Source: Gonapodya prolifera JEL478 (Eukaryota; Monoblepharomycota; Monoblepharidomycetes; Monoblepharidales; Gonapodyaceae). From it: a DNA stretch of 64,000 nt. Shown here piece after piece: positions 23,818 to 35,200 of the stretch; the first letter of the stretch is position 1, and each line of letters opens with the position of its first letter. The stretch spans positions 1 through 64,000 of the forward strand of contig KQ965816.1 in assembly GCA_001574975.1 (NCBI GenBank). The letters run 5' to 3'. The notes beneath the pieces are model-generated. The model saw only the letters and a list, made by a program, of their open reading frames with translations. It was not told the DNA's origin and made no database searches. The position numbers and the translations under genes are program-made.

Positions 23818-24286
23818 TCAGATAGCGGTCATTGAAAGGGACATGGCGGACGAGCCAATGGCAAGGAGAGGATCGTTTGTTAAAGGAGTGTCGTCCAGTT
23901 TGTTAGCTGCACCCACGATCCGGTACAGGGCCAGCTCGAAGCCACCAAACAGGCGCAAAGCGTTCAATTGGGGGAACCGCACAGCCTGCTCCATGTGCTC
24001 GATGTCCACGAAGCATGCTCTGCATGGCGTCGGATATAATGGTTGTGCCGGCGAGCCTCTCGATCTCAGCAATGGAGCCTTCAAGCCCCGGGTAGTGGCT
24101 TGCGACTGTGCGCGTTCTCAAAGCTGTCGATAGAGCGTCGATGTCGCTCGCCAAAGGGACAGTTTTCATGGCGTCGCCGTCCCTCGCAGCTGTTTCGTAG
24201 TCGGCTTTGGCACGGTGCAACACGTTGTAGAGCCTCATAATGTCTTGGTCTGTTGTCACGGCGCAGCTTTGCTGAGGATCGGCCAT
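23818..24286 (-). CDS. Hypothetical small helical protein
   Basis: Starts MADPQQSCAVTTDQDIMRLY (24286) and runs through a helical stretch to IAEIERLAGTTIISDAM. A second frame continues HMEQAVRFPQLNALRLFGG and FELALYRIVGAANKLDD to a stop at 23818. The two frames meet near 24030-24045 without a convincing intron, so either a very short intron, a sequence error or a break lies there. Overall look is of a small adaptor or complex subunit of about 150 residues. I do not recognise the family. Confidence 0.45.
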
Positions 24287-25048
24287 GAAGATTCGAATTC
24301 TTCTGTTGCGGCAAAAGAGACAAGATGATGTCACCAGTTGCCTTGTCCAAACGACAAACGGTTGGCCTGACCTGGTTGTATGCTCTCTACACCGCTTCGG
24401 TTTCGCTCTGTATTGTCCCCTTCCCCGTGTCGTGCTTGTTGTCCCCGAGCTTGGTGACACTCGTTCGCACAGGGAAAGAAGATGAAGGTGCCGAGCGTGA
24501 GGGGGCTGGTACCGCGGAGCGATGAAGAAATGGTCTTCCGGTGACCAGTCGAAAGAAAGGGCATGTGCAAAATCACGATTCTGGTGGGGAAGCAAAAGGA
24601 CGACCTTCGCTTTGTTTCCACCAAAAATCTATTTCTTGTCCAAGCCAAACAAACAACAGCGAACTAGTTTACACCTCAGAATTGATATACTGATACTTAC
24701 TGTAGTGATAGAACCACGCTCGCCTACCAAAACCGTTTCGGCACGCAAGCTGCTAACTTTGCCATGAATCCTAGTGACTGTGTTGAATGGGACCCAAAAC
24801 CAAAACCTACTCCCCAAGGCCCGAAGGAACGAGTACAATTCGAGGGAGCCTAGGAGGAGGGTACAATGTAAACGGGGTGAACATGGTGTCATCCTCAGAC
24901 TGCCAGCGGTGGGGTGGCAACACACAATAAATTCTTCCCATCTAAACTTGCACAAAAAAAATACGCACATCGTCCCTACTCCTTAACTTCCCCAACCGCC
25001 CACAACTGGAGTCCTAGATGTCCCCACCTGGGTTGTACATGTCCACGC
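24287..25048. other. Intergenic, nothing recognised
   Basis: No frame with family-like motifs on either strand. It would hold the hypothetical gene's promoter and the 3' end of the acidic Scm3-like gene. Confidence 0.5.
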
Positions 25049-26776
25049 TCACCCCACCAACGGATCATCCCCTCCGGCAACCTCCCCGCCATACAAGTCT
25101 TTCAACCACTTCCACTCCCTTCGTCTCGGTCCTGTCCCTGCCCCTGTTGTCGCCAGAGCCTTGCGCACAATCCCCTTCTCCTGGCTCTTCTCCCGCTCCA
25201 GCTTGTGCGCTCGCGACCCATCAGCGCCCGCACCCACGAGCTCGTCCTCGTTGTCGTCAAACAGGGCGTCCAGAGCTGCTTGGGCAGGGTCGTGCCCCTG
25301 CTCGCTTTCGTGCGCTGGCGGCGACGACCAGATCCGCAGCGCCGAGATATGTTTCAGCGATGGTGGTGTCGGATATGCGCCGACTCTCCGGCGTGTGGAC
25401 GACCGCTTGGTGACGCGGTCGTCTTCAGCAGCCGGTGGCATTTCCAGCCGCCTTCCCTCCCCTTCCCCGCCTCCCACCTCGCCGTCCTCCCCTGCTTGCA
25501 GACCCCTCCGTCTGAGCCTCATACTCTCCTTCCACCTCGCGCGTCCACCCTTCTCCGTTTCAATTTCCGCGTCTACCCCGAGGGCAGGAGCAGGAGCAGC
25601 AATGCGTTTCATGTGGTGCCGGCCCGACCCCGTGAGCGAGGACGCGGACACGGCATAAAGGGGAGGCGTGGGTGCGCGGTCGTCGAATCGAATTTTGCGT
25701 TTGAGTGGGGATGAGGGGGCGGGTGTGTGGTGGGATGAGAGCGTGTGGGTGTGGGAGGTCGTGGTGGGAGAGGACGACGGGGAGGATGAGGTCGATAAAG
25801 AAGCGAGGAGGGAGGACGTAGGTGGAGGTGTGGAAGACGTGGGAAGCACGGGTGCGGGTGATCGAGAATGGGAGAAGTTGTCGAGGGGTTCTTGTTTGAT
25901 TGGTAGGTCGTCGGCTGGTTCGTCCTTGATTCTGTCGGTGTCTGTGGCAAGAAGGTGAAGAGGTGCGGGGGGATGGTCCACTGTTTCTGGTTTGATTCGA
26001 ACAGAGTCGCCTGTGGCGTCTGTTGCTGTTGGCTCTTGTTTTATCACGACGTTCAGATCGTCTGAGGCGGTCTCGGGCTTTACTTCCGGCTCGTGAATCA
26101 TACCTCCACGCAATGTGTCGCGATGTACTTCGACAGGTCGGACTCCGCGAGGGTCTCGGAGCACTGGAGTGGGAGTCGCAGGAATATCCGGAAGGGACGA
26201 CGTGAGGGGATCCACGTCGTCGTCATCATTATCTGCAGGGGCAAGGTGCTTCGCGATCGTGGGGAGGGACTTGGTCAAGTCGTATCTCCGCGGTCGTGCG
26301 TCGGCGAGGGAGGGCGAGGCGAGCAAGGAGTCGAAGTCGTCTGAGGACCAAGGCTGAAGTGTAGCGTCGTGCTCCGATTCACAAGCTGATCCTCGAGCAG
26401 CGGAAAGCGCCTTACGACGAAGCGAGGTGGTCTTACCGCCCAGATTATCGCTCTGCTCCTGTTCCTGCGTCTCGTCCTCCTCCCCAATGACGTCCGACAA
26501 CGCGCTGCCAAACACTCGCACTGGCCCATTGCGCACGTTCCCCCTGTCGACGATGATGGTCTCCGACTCGAGGTCAATGACGTCGTCGTCGTCGTTGTCG
26601 CCCATGGCCTCGTACTTTGCCCATATGGCCTCCCAGGATGCCTTGAGTCTAAGCACTGATGTGTCACGTGCGTTGTCGATGTCCTGCTGTGTGGGGTGTT
26701 TTGGCAGCCGCGGGCGTGCGGGGGGCGGATTCATGGTGGAGGGAGGTGCGGAGGACGACGATGCCGCAGTTGACAT
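25049..26776 (-). CDS. Acidic, disordered nuclear protein; Scm3-like N-terminal motif
   Basis: A single open frame of 575 codons. Near residues 45-85 it has LKASWEAIWAKYEAMGDNDD, VIDLESETIIVDRGNVRN. This resembles the 'W..IF.KY...DEIDL.TGEIVVD.GHL' motif that I associate with fungal Scm3/HJURP-type centromeric histone chaperones. The rest is low-complexity: DDDDD runs, several IKQEP/IKPE-like SUMO-consensus sites, Pro/Ser-rich stretches and basic clusters (RLRRRG, KRKIRFDD). The C-terminus, ALDALFDDNEDELVGAG, is also the part duplicated at 23061-23290. Codon use is GC-rich. The function is tentative, since it rests on one motif. It is divergent from SDHAF3, with a 231-bp shared promoter region. 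Confidence 0.55.
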   Translation of the reverse strand: MSTAASSSSAPPSTMNPPPARPRLPKHPTQQDIDNARDTSVLRLKASWEAIWAKYEAMGDNDDDDVIDLESETIIVDRGNVRNGPVRVFGSALSDVIGEEDETQEQEQSDNLGGKTTSLRRKALSAARGSACESEHDATLQPWSSDDFDSLLASPSLADARPRRYDLTKSLPTIAKHLAPADNDDDDVDPLTSSLPDIPATPTPVLRDPRGVRPVEVHRDTLRGGMIHEPEVKPETASDDLNVVIKQEPTATDATGDSVRIKPETVDHPPAPLHLLATDTDRIKDEPADDLPIKQEPLDNFSHSRSPAPVLPTSSTPPPTSSLLASLSTSSSPSSSPTTTSHTHTLSSHHTPAPSSPLKRKIRFDDRAPTPPLYAVSASSLTGSGRHHMKRIAAPAPALGVDAEIETEKGGRARWKESMRLRRRGLQAGEDGEVGGGEGEGRRLEMPPAAEDDRVTKRSSTRRRVGAYPTPPSLKHISALRIWSSPPAHESEQGHDPAQAALDALFDDNEDELVGAGADGSRAHKLEREKSQEKGIVRKALATTGAGTGPRRREWKWLKDLYGGEVAGGDDPLVG

Positions 26777-27007
26777 TGTTGAGAGGAGAGACAGAGGGAT
26801 GATTCTTGCGATTCGGCGTGCGAATCCGCGAGCGGTCGGGTGTTTCTCGCAGAAAAAGAGCGAGCAGAAAGATTCGTTGCCGAGTCGAGTGCAGATGAGA
26901 GAATGCGAGCACGTGCTGTGTTTGGAAGTCGTTGTGAGACTTGAGGTGAGGCAACCAAAGCAGCACCCACGAACTCACCTCCACTCCCCATTTTCTCTTC
27001 CCTGTCA

Positions 27008-27519
27008 ATGTCGGTACAACCGCTGCGCCTCTACCGTTCGATTTTCAAACTCCACAGGCAGATGCCCCCTGCTCTCAGATACATCGGAGACTCGTACGTG
27101 AGGGACGAGTTCAAAAGACACAAGGAGGCGGACGATTTCTTCGTCGAGCAGTTCATGAACCAGGCAAGTCTTCTCTTTGGTTATCCCCCTGTCTGGACTC
27201 TCAGAACTAGCCATCACTCTCGCCGTCTGTTGCTCCAACCGACCTGATTGGACCTCGGATCGGACCATCGCCAACCCATCGCACCTTCTCTCCCACTCCT
27301 CAGTGGAGCTCATACCTCCACGACATGGCCGACCAGCTGCAGGCGAGCCGGGCGATCGCACAGTCTGTCCCCGGAGCCTCTGACTTTGTTCCTGAAGTCG
27401 GCCGCAATCTTCCCTCGGACGCGCTCGATAAGATGACGGACCAGCAGATCGGCCAGCTCTGGGCGCTCAAGGAGGAGGCAAAGAAGATTCCCGAGAACGC
27501 CGGAGAGGGTGGGCGGTAG
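27008..27519 (+). CDS. SDHAF3: Succinate dehydrogenase assembly factor 3 (Acn9/Sdh7, LYR protein)
   Basis: Mitochondrial LYR-motif chaperone for maturation of the Sdh2 iron-sulfur subunit. Exon 1 has the LYR motif in RLYRSIFKLHRQMPPALRYI, then GDSYVRDEFKRHKEADDFF, both diagnostic. The intron (27164-27303) begins GCAAGT, not GT, after an exon-terminal CAG, and ends CTCCTCAG, so it is a GC-AG intron. Exon 2 reads WSSYLHDMADQLQASRA and then LDKMTDQQIGQLWALKEEA, the usual C-terminal helix, and stops at 27517-27519. Spliced length is about 124 residues, normal for the family. Confidence 0.93.
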
Positions 27520-27835
27520 CCGGTCGTCGTTTGGGAATGTTTGTCTCGGAGTGCAGACAGCCGAAAGGTCCTGGCGCAATGGGCCCTAAAACACGACGTC
27601 GTGGGGCATGATGATTTGTGCTCGTAATGTGATATTGATGGCCACGGGACAGTGCGAAGCTTTTCGGACTCGATAATTGCCTCTTCTCTGTGGGAGTATC
27701 TCTGTGCATAATCAATTAGACATATCCCACTCCAGAATTCAGTTGTGGGCAGGTGTAATACGACTGCCTCATGGGAATCATGAAATGCCTGTATGCAGAG
27801 ATTTCAACATCCGAGACATCACTTCGAACAACCCA

Positions 27836-29027
27836 ATGGAAAGCTCTTCCACCACGCTTCACCCCTCGAGTCAAAACGACCCACACCTGAAACGTCTCAA
27901 AACAGCCCTCGTGACCTGGATCAACGAAATCATGCGCGCTGAGGCGGAGGAAATTCGCGATCCCGTCGAGGACCTGGCGGACGGAAGCATCCTGCGCGCC
28001 TTCATGGGCAAGCTCACGGGCGTGCCCATGGAGGACTCGGGAATCGTCGGGTTGAGTCTTGTCGGTGAGTTGGTGCGCTCTGCGGGACTCGCCGTCGTTG
28101 TAGTACAACTTGAAGACCCAACCACCATCCAGCCAGACAATCCAAAGTCTCTTCGGCCCTCACGCACGCACGAACACACTTCGGTGTCGCTGGGGTATGG
28201 ACGCCAGAGGGAATTGTGTCCAAGGACCACGTTTCTGTCCTTTCGTTCCTCGTCGAGCTCGTCAGAGCAGTCAAGGCCCCCGTGGAGCTTCCGAGCAACG
28301 TCTCAATTGCGCTCATCAAACGGGAGGTGCGTTTTCACCTTCCGCTCCGTGCGGTCCAAGAAATATTACTTGGCTAACTCCATAACGTAGGACCTCGGCA
28401 ACGGCGACTTCCGCAACCGCACCGTGATCCAAAAACTTACCGGCAATGAAAAGCCCCCACCCGCGGTGGGAGAGTTCCTCGTGTCGACGCGGGACGCCTT
28501 TGACGAGCTGCTACTGGACGGGGCGCAGGGAAAAGCGGCGAAGATCACCGAGCTCATGATCCGGTTCGTCAATACCCAGTACGAGCAGACGGGGATGATC
28601 GTGGAGGGACTGCATGAGTTTTCGGATGGGGTGCGTGATGCAGTGCGGCTGTTGTGCAGCTGGGGTGTGTTGCAGGAACCGCACCGACACTGGCTCTTCA
28701 ACGTCATTATCCCCTACTTTCAGCGCTTCATCATCTTCCTTCTCGGCCACGTATGCGGGTTCTTTGTGCCCCTGTCTCACTTTCACGCTCGGCCAGCGAC
28801 TCGGCAAGAAAAACTTGAGAACGTCGCCGCCGCCATCGCAATCATGCGCGACTGGAACGCCGAAACAGCGCGACTACAGCCGTCTGAGATTGTTGCGGGG
28901 GAGGAGGTTGCGAGTGAGTGTGGCTTCTGGGGTGGGACTTGGTGTCGTGCTAACATCGGGGACCTCGTCGGTAGTTCTTCGGTGCCTCTATGCGATATCG
29001 ACGCTCGCGAGGAAGAACAAGAAATGA
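27836..29027 (+). CDS. Parvin homologue (two calponin-homology domains, ILK-PINCH-parvin complex)
   Basis: In animals parvins bind ILK, paxillin and F-actin at integrin adhesions. CH1 starts LKRLKTALVTWINEIMRAEA, then EDLADGSILRAFMGKLTGVP, and after introns SKDHVSVLSFLVELVRAVKA and LPSNVSIALIKRE, as in parvin CH1. The linker has RNRTVIQKLTG. CH2 reads AAKITELMIRFVNTQYEQTG and GLHEFSDG, then, after an intron, FFVPLSHFHARPATRQEKL (animal: YFVPLHHFYLTP), VAAAIAIMRDW, and the final exon ILRCLYAISTLARKNKK (animal: TLRVLYNLFTKYK). Start at 27836, stop at 29025-29027; about 5 exons. Exon joins at 28070-28200 are not fully resolved. It is convergent with the MyTH4-FERM myosin gene, whose stop lies 223 bp away. 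Confidence 0.85.
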
Positions 29028-29249
29028 AAACGTTTGGTGGGACGTCTGGCTTGGCATCAATGAAGTCGCACGGATGGGGCACACGAAATGAAACAACGAA
29101 ACCTTTGCGAACACCCGTCACTATCATTTGCATACTCTTACTACTCTGTTTACTTTACAATTCGACAATGGAATGAGCTTCATTCATTATCCGCTTTTGC
29201 TGCATGCAACACCTCTCCAACCTACCCCACCTGAACCAACCTAACTTTA

Positions 29250-32200
29250 TCATGCCGTCCGATTGATCTCCTGGTTCGAGCCAGCCCCCGCAGCCACGCC
29301 GCCCTGCTGTTTGAGATGATACTGCACGTACGAGTGGATCAAATCGGCTATCACGAAGCCTTGGTTCGTTTGACACCGGATCACGCGTTTTTGCATCATG
29401 TCGCCGATGCGCATTACGAATTCATTTTCGCTGAAGAATACGAGGGAAGTAATTATGAGCTCATCTCGTGCTGAAAGCTTTCGGCCGAGATTGGGTGGGG
29501 ATACTCACTCGTAACGGAAGTTGATGATCTCCTCGTACCCATAACTCGCCAGCACCGCCCGCGTTTCCGTATGCAGCACCTTAACCCCCGCAGCATCCAC
29601 GCAAATCATTCCTCCATTCGAGAAGCGCGGATCGTTGGATGCCCGAACTGTGAAAATGGAGGTCCCGAATAGCTCCCACAGTTTTAGCAAACTGATGAAC
29701 TGGTGTTTGGCCTCGACCTCCGTAAGCGACTGCACACTAGAAAAAGCCCGTATAAGGCGCAAGTCGATTTCGTGCGGGGGAGATGTTTGCGACCATGCTT
29801 TGTACAGGATGGTGGGGATGAAGCGACGTAAGACCCTAGCGAACATGTGTGACCGTCAACGCTTTAGGGCTGTTCATCATAAAGTACTCACTGCTCTTTT
29901 GCACCGTCGGTCGAAATCTCCGAGACTGAAACGTGGATTCGAATCATCAATGCCAGCACTTCCATGACGGTCTCCATTCGGTCATACTGCAGCTCTCTTG
30001 TGCTGAAGAGGACGCCGCTCAACACGTCTCGCTTCACTTGGAAGTAAACAAGATTCGTTAATGCTTCCGAAGCGTCTGGTGCCTGTATGGGAGACGTTCG
30101 GAGAAAGTTGTTACGGGCTGCTGTATGTCAAGATGACCCCTGCATGATGGCGACGTACCTGCGTCAACCACAGCTTCCTGCAGAATTCAATCTGATACGA
30201 AGCCTTCATTGACTGTTGAGCTCCAGATGAACCGCTCTGCCCTGTCTTCGAAGACAAATCGGACGGTGGATTTTCTATGCCCACCAAGAGGTCCGATAAG
30301 TACACGATATCCATCATTTTGTCCGTCGGCAGAATTGGTAAAGCTACTTGGTCCTTGACGCGGACGTACAGTCCGAATTCATTGTCCGCGTCTGAACCAA
30401 TGTCAAACTTGTCCTCGACTTTCCGAAGAATGTCCTTGCAGACCGTGTGCGAATCGTACAGGAACGTTTTTGAGGTCTCTTCGGGGAAGGTGACTTTGAT
30501 GTGCATGGGTTTTCTGCTCTCGATAGAGAGAATTTCGTCTGGCTGCGGCGGTAAATTTCGAGGACTGGATTTGGTCCTCGCGAGTCTCGTTTCACACTCT
30601 TGAGCAGTTGCACCGAATTCCTTGCTCTTCTCTGCAAGTAAGAAGTGTCGCAGATATGGCTCCATTGTGTTTGAAGAGCAGAAGAATGTGCTGCAAATTA
30701 GCATGAGATCCCTACGAGTGTAATTCTCTGACTCAGCAAGAATCACAAAGTGCTGGTGACAATATTTCACCTACCAGGTCTTTTTACAGCTGTCACTATT
30801 TGTGTACAGAAGTTATTAAATGAGGTGCAGACAGCAAAAAACATTCTGTTGCGAGGATCTTACCCTTTCGCACTCTTGCAGTTGGTGACTTGCTTCACCA
30901 GCTGAGAATAAACCTCGTCCCGGAGCATATCATTTTGAAGCGATGTATGCACCACAAACAAAGCAGCTTGTGCGCGTGGTTTCTTTGTTGGGAGGTCTCC
31001 AGAGTACATCCTTGTGAGAAAACGAGGCTCAGCGAACATGAAGGTCCTGCTGAGAACGATAACCTTACATGATGTGCTGAAACAGTTCTAAAGCCATACG
31101 GATATCAGCTGGATTGCCAAGCTTGGTAAGGGGTGTTTTGAGAGGTCCCTAAATTTTCATGGGACTTTTTGTTATCATTCCTGAACACTGAGGCGACCCA
31201 ATAAAGCCTCTACTCACCGATTGGAACTGAATTCTATTCAGCAATTCTTTCGCGTCCCATACTGGCACGTCTTCGTTCTCGGTCTTGTCACCTTTGGCCA
31301 TGGCTGTGAACTTCATTCGGAGCGTTCCGGTCAAGGTCGCTTTGATAGCTTGGACTGTGCTCTTTTCAACTTCGAAATACCGGCGAGCGTAGTTGACAAA
31401 CGAAAATCGTTCGTCTAGCGGTTCGTTTGGTTGTGATTCAATCGTGCTTTCCTCAGGGGCGCCAGGTGCAGGTGGAGGCGATTCTCGGATGACCTTCTCG
31501 AGGTCTTGAGCCTTTGCAGCAGCAGCAGGCCTCAGTGGCACTTTTCCGTTTTCATCTGGTTCCACAGGGTCTAACAACAACTCCGCATATTCGATGGGGC
31601 TGGGTGGTTGGAAAGGAGTTACAGAGTTCCCCTGAGGAAAGAATCGAAACGGGGTACTTACAACCACCCGTCCTTCCCTCGAACAACGCCGCGACACCAT
31701 CCATTTTCAGGGTCACGTTCAAGGATCTCCAAAAAGTCTCCTTTTCGCAAACTGAGCTGGTACCCTGCAGTAGCATTGAAATCGTGAAGGGCAACTGCCG
31801 TGTTTGACATCTCTTGCAGTGGTATGATGTAAGAGTTAATCGCATCTGCGACTGCGAGTCCCTAATTTGTGCAAGCTGTAAGAATAAATAAAATGAGGGT
31901 GTGTCGAGTCTGCATGCAGTCACCTTAACCGAGAATACGTGTTCTTGCTCATTCATATCAACCACCAATGTATTTTTGGTCGCTTGTTTGACGACAAGGT
32001 CATCATACTTGCACGACGCGGCGAGCGTCGGAGAAGACGCGTCCGTCCCGTGAAGAACATGGCAGCCACGATGATCCACGCAAAGGAGCAAGTTTTCCAA
32101 AAAGAAATTCGGTGAAGTTGCACGCCATTGTTGAGAGAAATAGAATACCGGGGAATCTAAAGCAACTTCAAGGACGCGCAGTTTATCACCAGTTGCCGCT

Positions 32201-35200
32201 GTTTCTTTGATCGTTTCGGTATCTTCAGGTGACCAGAAGCTGCAATTAAGGTCGTCCATAATCTGTGTGAAAGTGAGATTGACGTCGAGCTCATCATCGA
32301 ATCGCTGGCTTGGAAGAATGAATCCTTTTCGAATCTCCAACTTCCATGGATGACTTCCGACGTCTGTTGCGGATGTCCCCTGTAATTCGATTTTCGCAAG
32401 AACGTCAAGGAGGTAATCGTAACCTTCGAGTCTGTGAACTGTCAAAATGGTGACTATTGACACCCATCAGTGAAAGCAATACGCAAATATACCTTCGGGT
32501 CCACTTTTCACAACAAGAACATATCCAAACTCTTCGTTTGAGAGACCCTTCTCCAAAACGAGACTCCTTACAACTTCTTCCGCAATGGTAGTGTTCTCCG
32601 CTTCGAATACATGCTGGGACCCATCAACAAAGCCCGCTGCAAGTAAGATTGGCCGACCCTGCTCTTCTGCAGTGAGCTCCACCGATGAAATACCGTTTTT
32701 TCGACATCCAAACATGTGAATTCTCGTGAGCTGACGTTGCAACCAAGGACGGTAGTCTTCCGGAGCAACGGAAGAAATGTGGTCAGGAAGGAATTTCATC
32801 AATGGGCCAGAAGGTGCGACGCAAGAGAGTAATAATCCAAGTAATCTCCATGCGCGTGGAGCCGCTGGACCAATCGCTTGTTTGCAAACTTGGCACAGCA
32901 CTTCGTCCTGCAACATCTGACTATCAGCCACCTTTCTGACAATGTAATTGACGTAATGAAAGGCGTCCGACGTTGATAATGCCTTTGTTCGCACAAATTG
33001 GGTGACAACCTTGTAAAGCTCAACTGAAAGTGCAGAAAGATCAGGGGAAAACTTATGCAGGGAGGTCTTCAATGGTCCTTTCGTAAACTGTAATGAGTGT
33101 CCGTCTCGGAAATAAGCTCTGGCGTACCGAGAGAGGCCAGTGCTTGAGCCTACGTTTTCCGAAGACTTGTTGGGGTCGCCTCGTATGGTTCCCCGACGCG
33201 ACTGCGGAGCTGAGCCAGCCCCAGGTAGTTCAGGAAGATCCACTTCACCGGCGGAAAGTTGTGGATCCTCTAGCTGGCTGAGTTGTAGGAATTCTTCGCT
33301 CTCAAGAGGACTGAGCATTGGATTCGTCCAGTCTTGAATCATCTTCTCAAGCTCGTCAGGAAGAGCACAGCCATTGAACGATGCCCGCGTTCGTTTTAAT
33401 CGTATAGTTGCCTTCTCACTTCGCTTGTCTTGGGAAGCTTCTAGATATTCCAAAAGCTGTTTGCGGCGTAACTTTTCTTCTTCAGGGAGTCCTTCCATAT
33501 CATCCAATTCTTCGGGCTCTCCCGAAATTGTTTTGGTATGACGGGTTCTGGTAGGGAAGTCTTGTCTAGGATCACCACTGGATTCGCCATTTTGGTCCGC
33601 CACCTTTGCCGTTGAAGCTTCTTCCGCGAGTTGAGCTGCCTCTTCCTCCATCCGTTTTATTTCCTCTTCTAGCTTAATTGCTTCATCCTCCTCTTCTTGG
33701 CGCTGTCGCTCTTCTTCTTCCTGCGCCAGACGAATGGCCTCTGCTTCAGCCTCGCGAAGAGCGGCTCGATGAGCAGAAAGTTGCTCTTGGTAATCTTTGC
33801 GCACTCGAAACCCGCGCCATCCTATGACACCAAAACATTTGGTTGGCGCATATGTGGACCTCATGAGTGAATTCAGTGGACGTTCACTTACTTGCTTGAC
33901 ATTGGATGATGCCCTTTCTGAACGTGTCTCGCCGACTCCGCGTGATAACCTTTCGAGCGACTGCGGAAAAGATGAGCATTTTGGTGTCAGTTTATCATCA
34001 CACAACCTCCAGCATGTACTCACATCGTTGAATGACTCCCGTAGAATGAATTGTCCTCTCATATCTTCTCTGACACACAACCATACGGGCAAATGCTTGA
34101 AGCTTTATGACATACGCAACAAGTGCAGTGGCGCGCAGACTTTCAAGTTTCGTCTCTACGTTGCTCTTCATAAACGCCTGAGAGCAGAAGAAGTCAGGAA
34201 GAGCCACGAAATTCAAGCATTTCTTCGAGATTACCACCTTACTGTTCCCGATGCACCAATTACTCTGTAACTCTGGTCCTCCGAGCTCCAAAATTCTCTT
34301 GCAAGCATCACGAACAGGTAGTTCTGCAACTTCGCGAGAAAGAACACGATACCTAGGGAGAACCAATTATGATAATGAGTCCTCTCAGAAGACCAAGGCA
34401 CTAGTTGTACACACCGGGACACAAGATCCTCGAACTTTAGGAGCAAAAGTCCAAGGCCATCAAAACGTTGTCAATCAAGTAACAGCGCATCCTACGAACC
34501 TTGATTCGAATTGAATATCCGGCTCGTCGCACTTTGATAGTTTCGAGCATTCCGGAGTACCTAGGTGAGGTCAACGTCATATCATGCGAAACAGGTCAAA
34601 CAAAAGGTACGATTTGTGAAGCACCTGAGCTGGTCCAAAACCATTTGTGACTCAATTAAAGCAGCGCTTTTGGCCTTATTCGGCTTGACGCAACGAATAA
34701 AGTACGGGTTACAGCCACTGAGCGTTGTAACGAGCTCTCCCAATGACTGGTTGAACTGAGCTCCCAAAGTGGGCGTCTTCTTTACTCGCACAGTCCCTGA
34801 ACTTGATGGCATTTTGCGCGATACAGTTCCACTACTAGGTGCGCCTTCTGCGTCCGATGTTGCACCACGGAATAAATCCGCTACAAAAGAAACATCACTG
34901 GAAGCCAAGAGATCAAGAAGGTCTTGCCGAAGAGTGTCTCGATTTTTGTCAAGAAATCCATCAATGACATATGACACTGTTCCCGCAAAGTGCCTTTGAG
35001 CAACAGACGTAAAATTACTGGTTTTACAACACCATAATCGCAATAAAATAGTCACCTTATACCAAATGTTGACCCAGACGTCTTCGCTTTGACAAAGTAG
35101 CTATCTTTGGCGTGGTTGTTGTTGAATTTGGCGAGGAGAGCTGTTGGTGACGGGGCAGCTCTGTTAGGAACCCCACAGGAACAGAAATATTTTAAAAACG

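Noticed and set aside
24914-25714. 266-codon plus-strand frame
   Set aside because: Antisense shadow of the acidic Scm3-like gene.
29155-29376. Small minus-strand frame between parvin and myosin
   Set aside because: It overlaps the last exon of the myosin in another frame.
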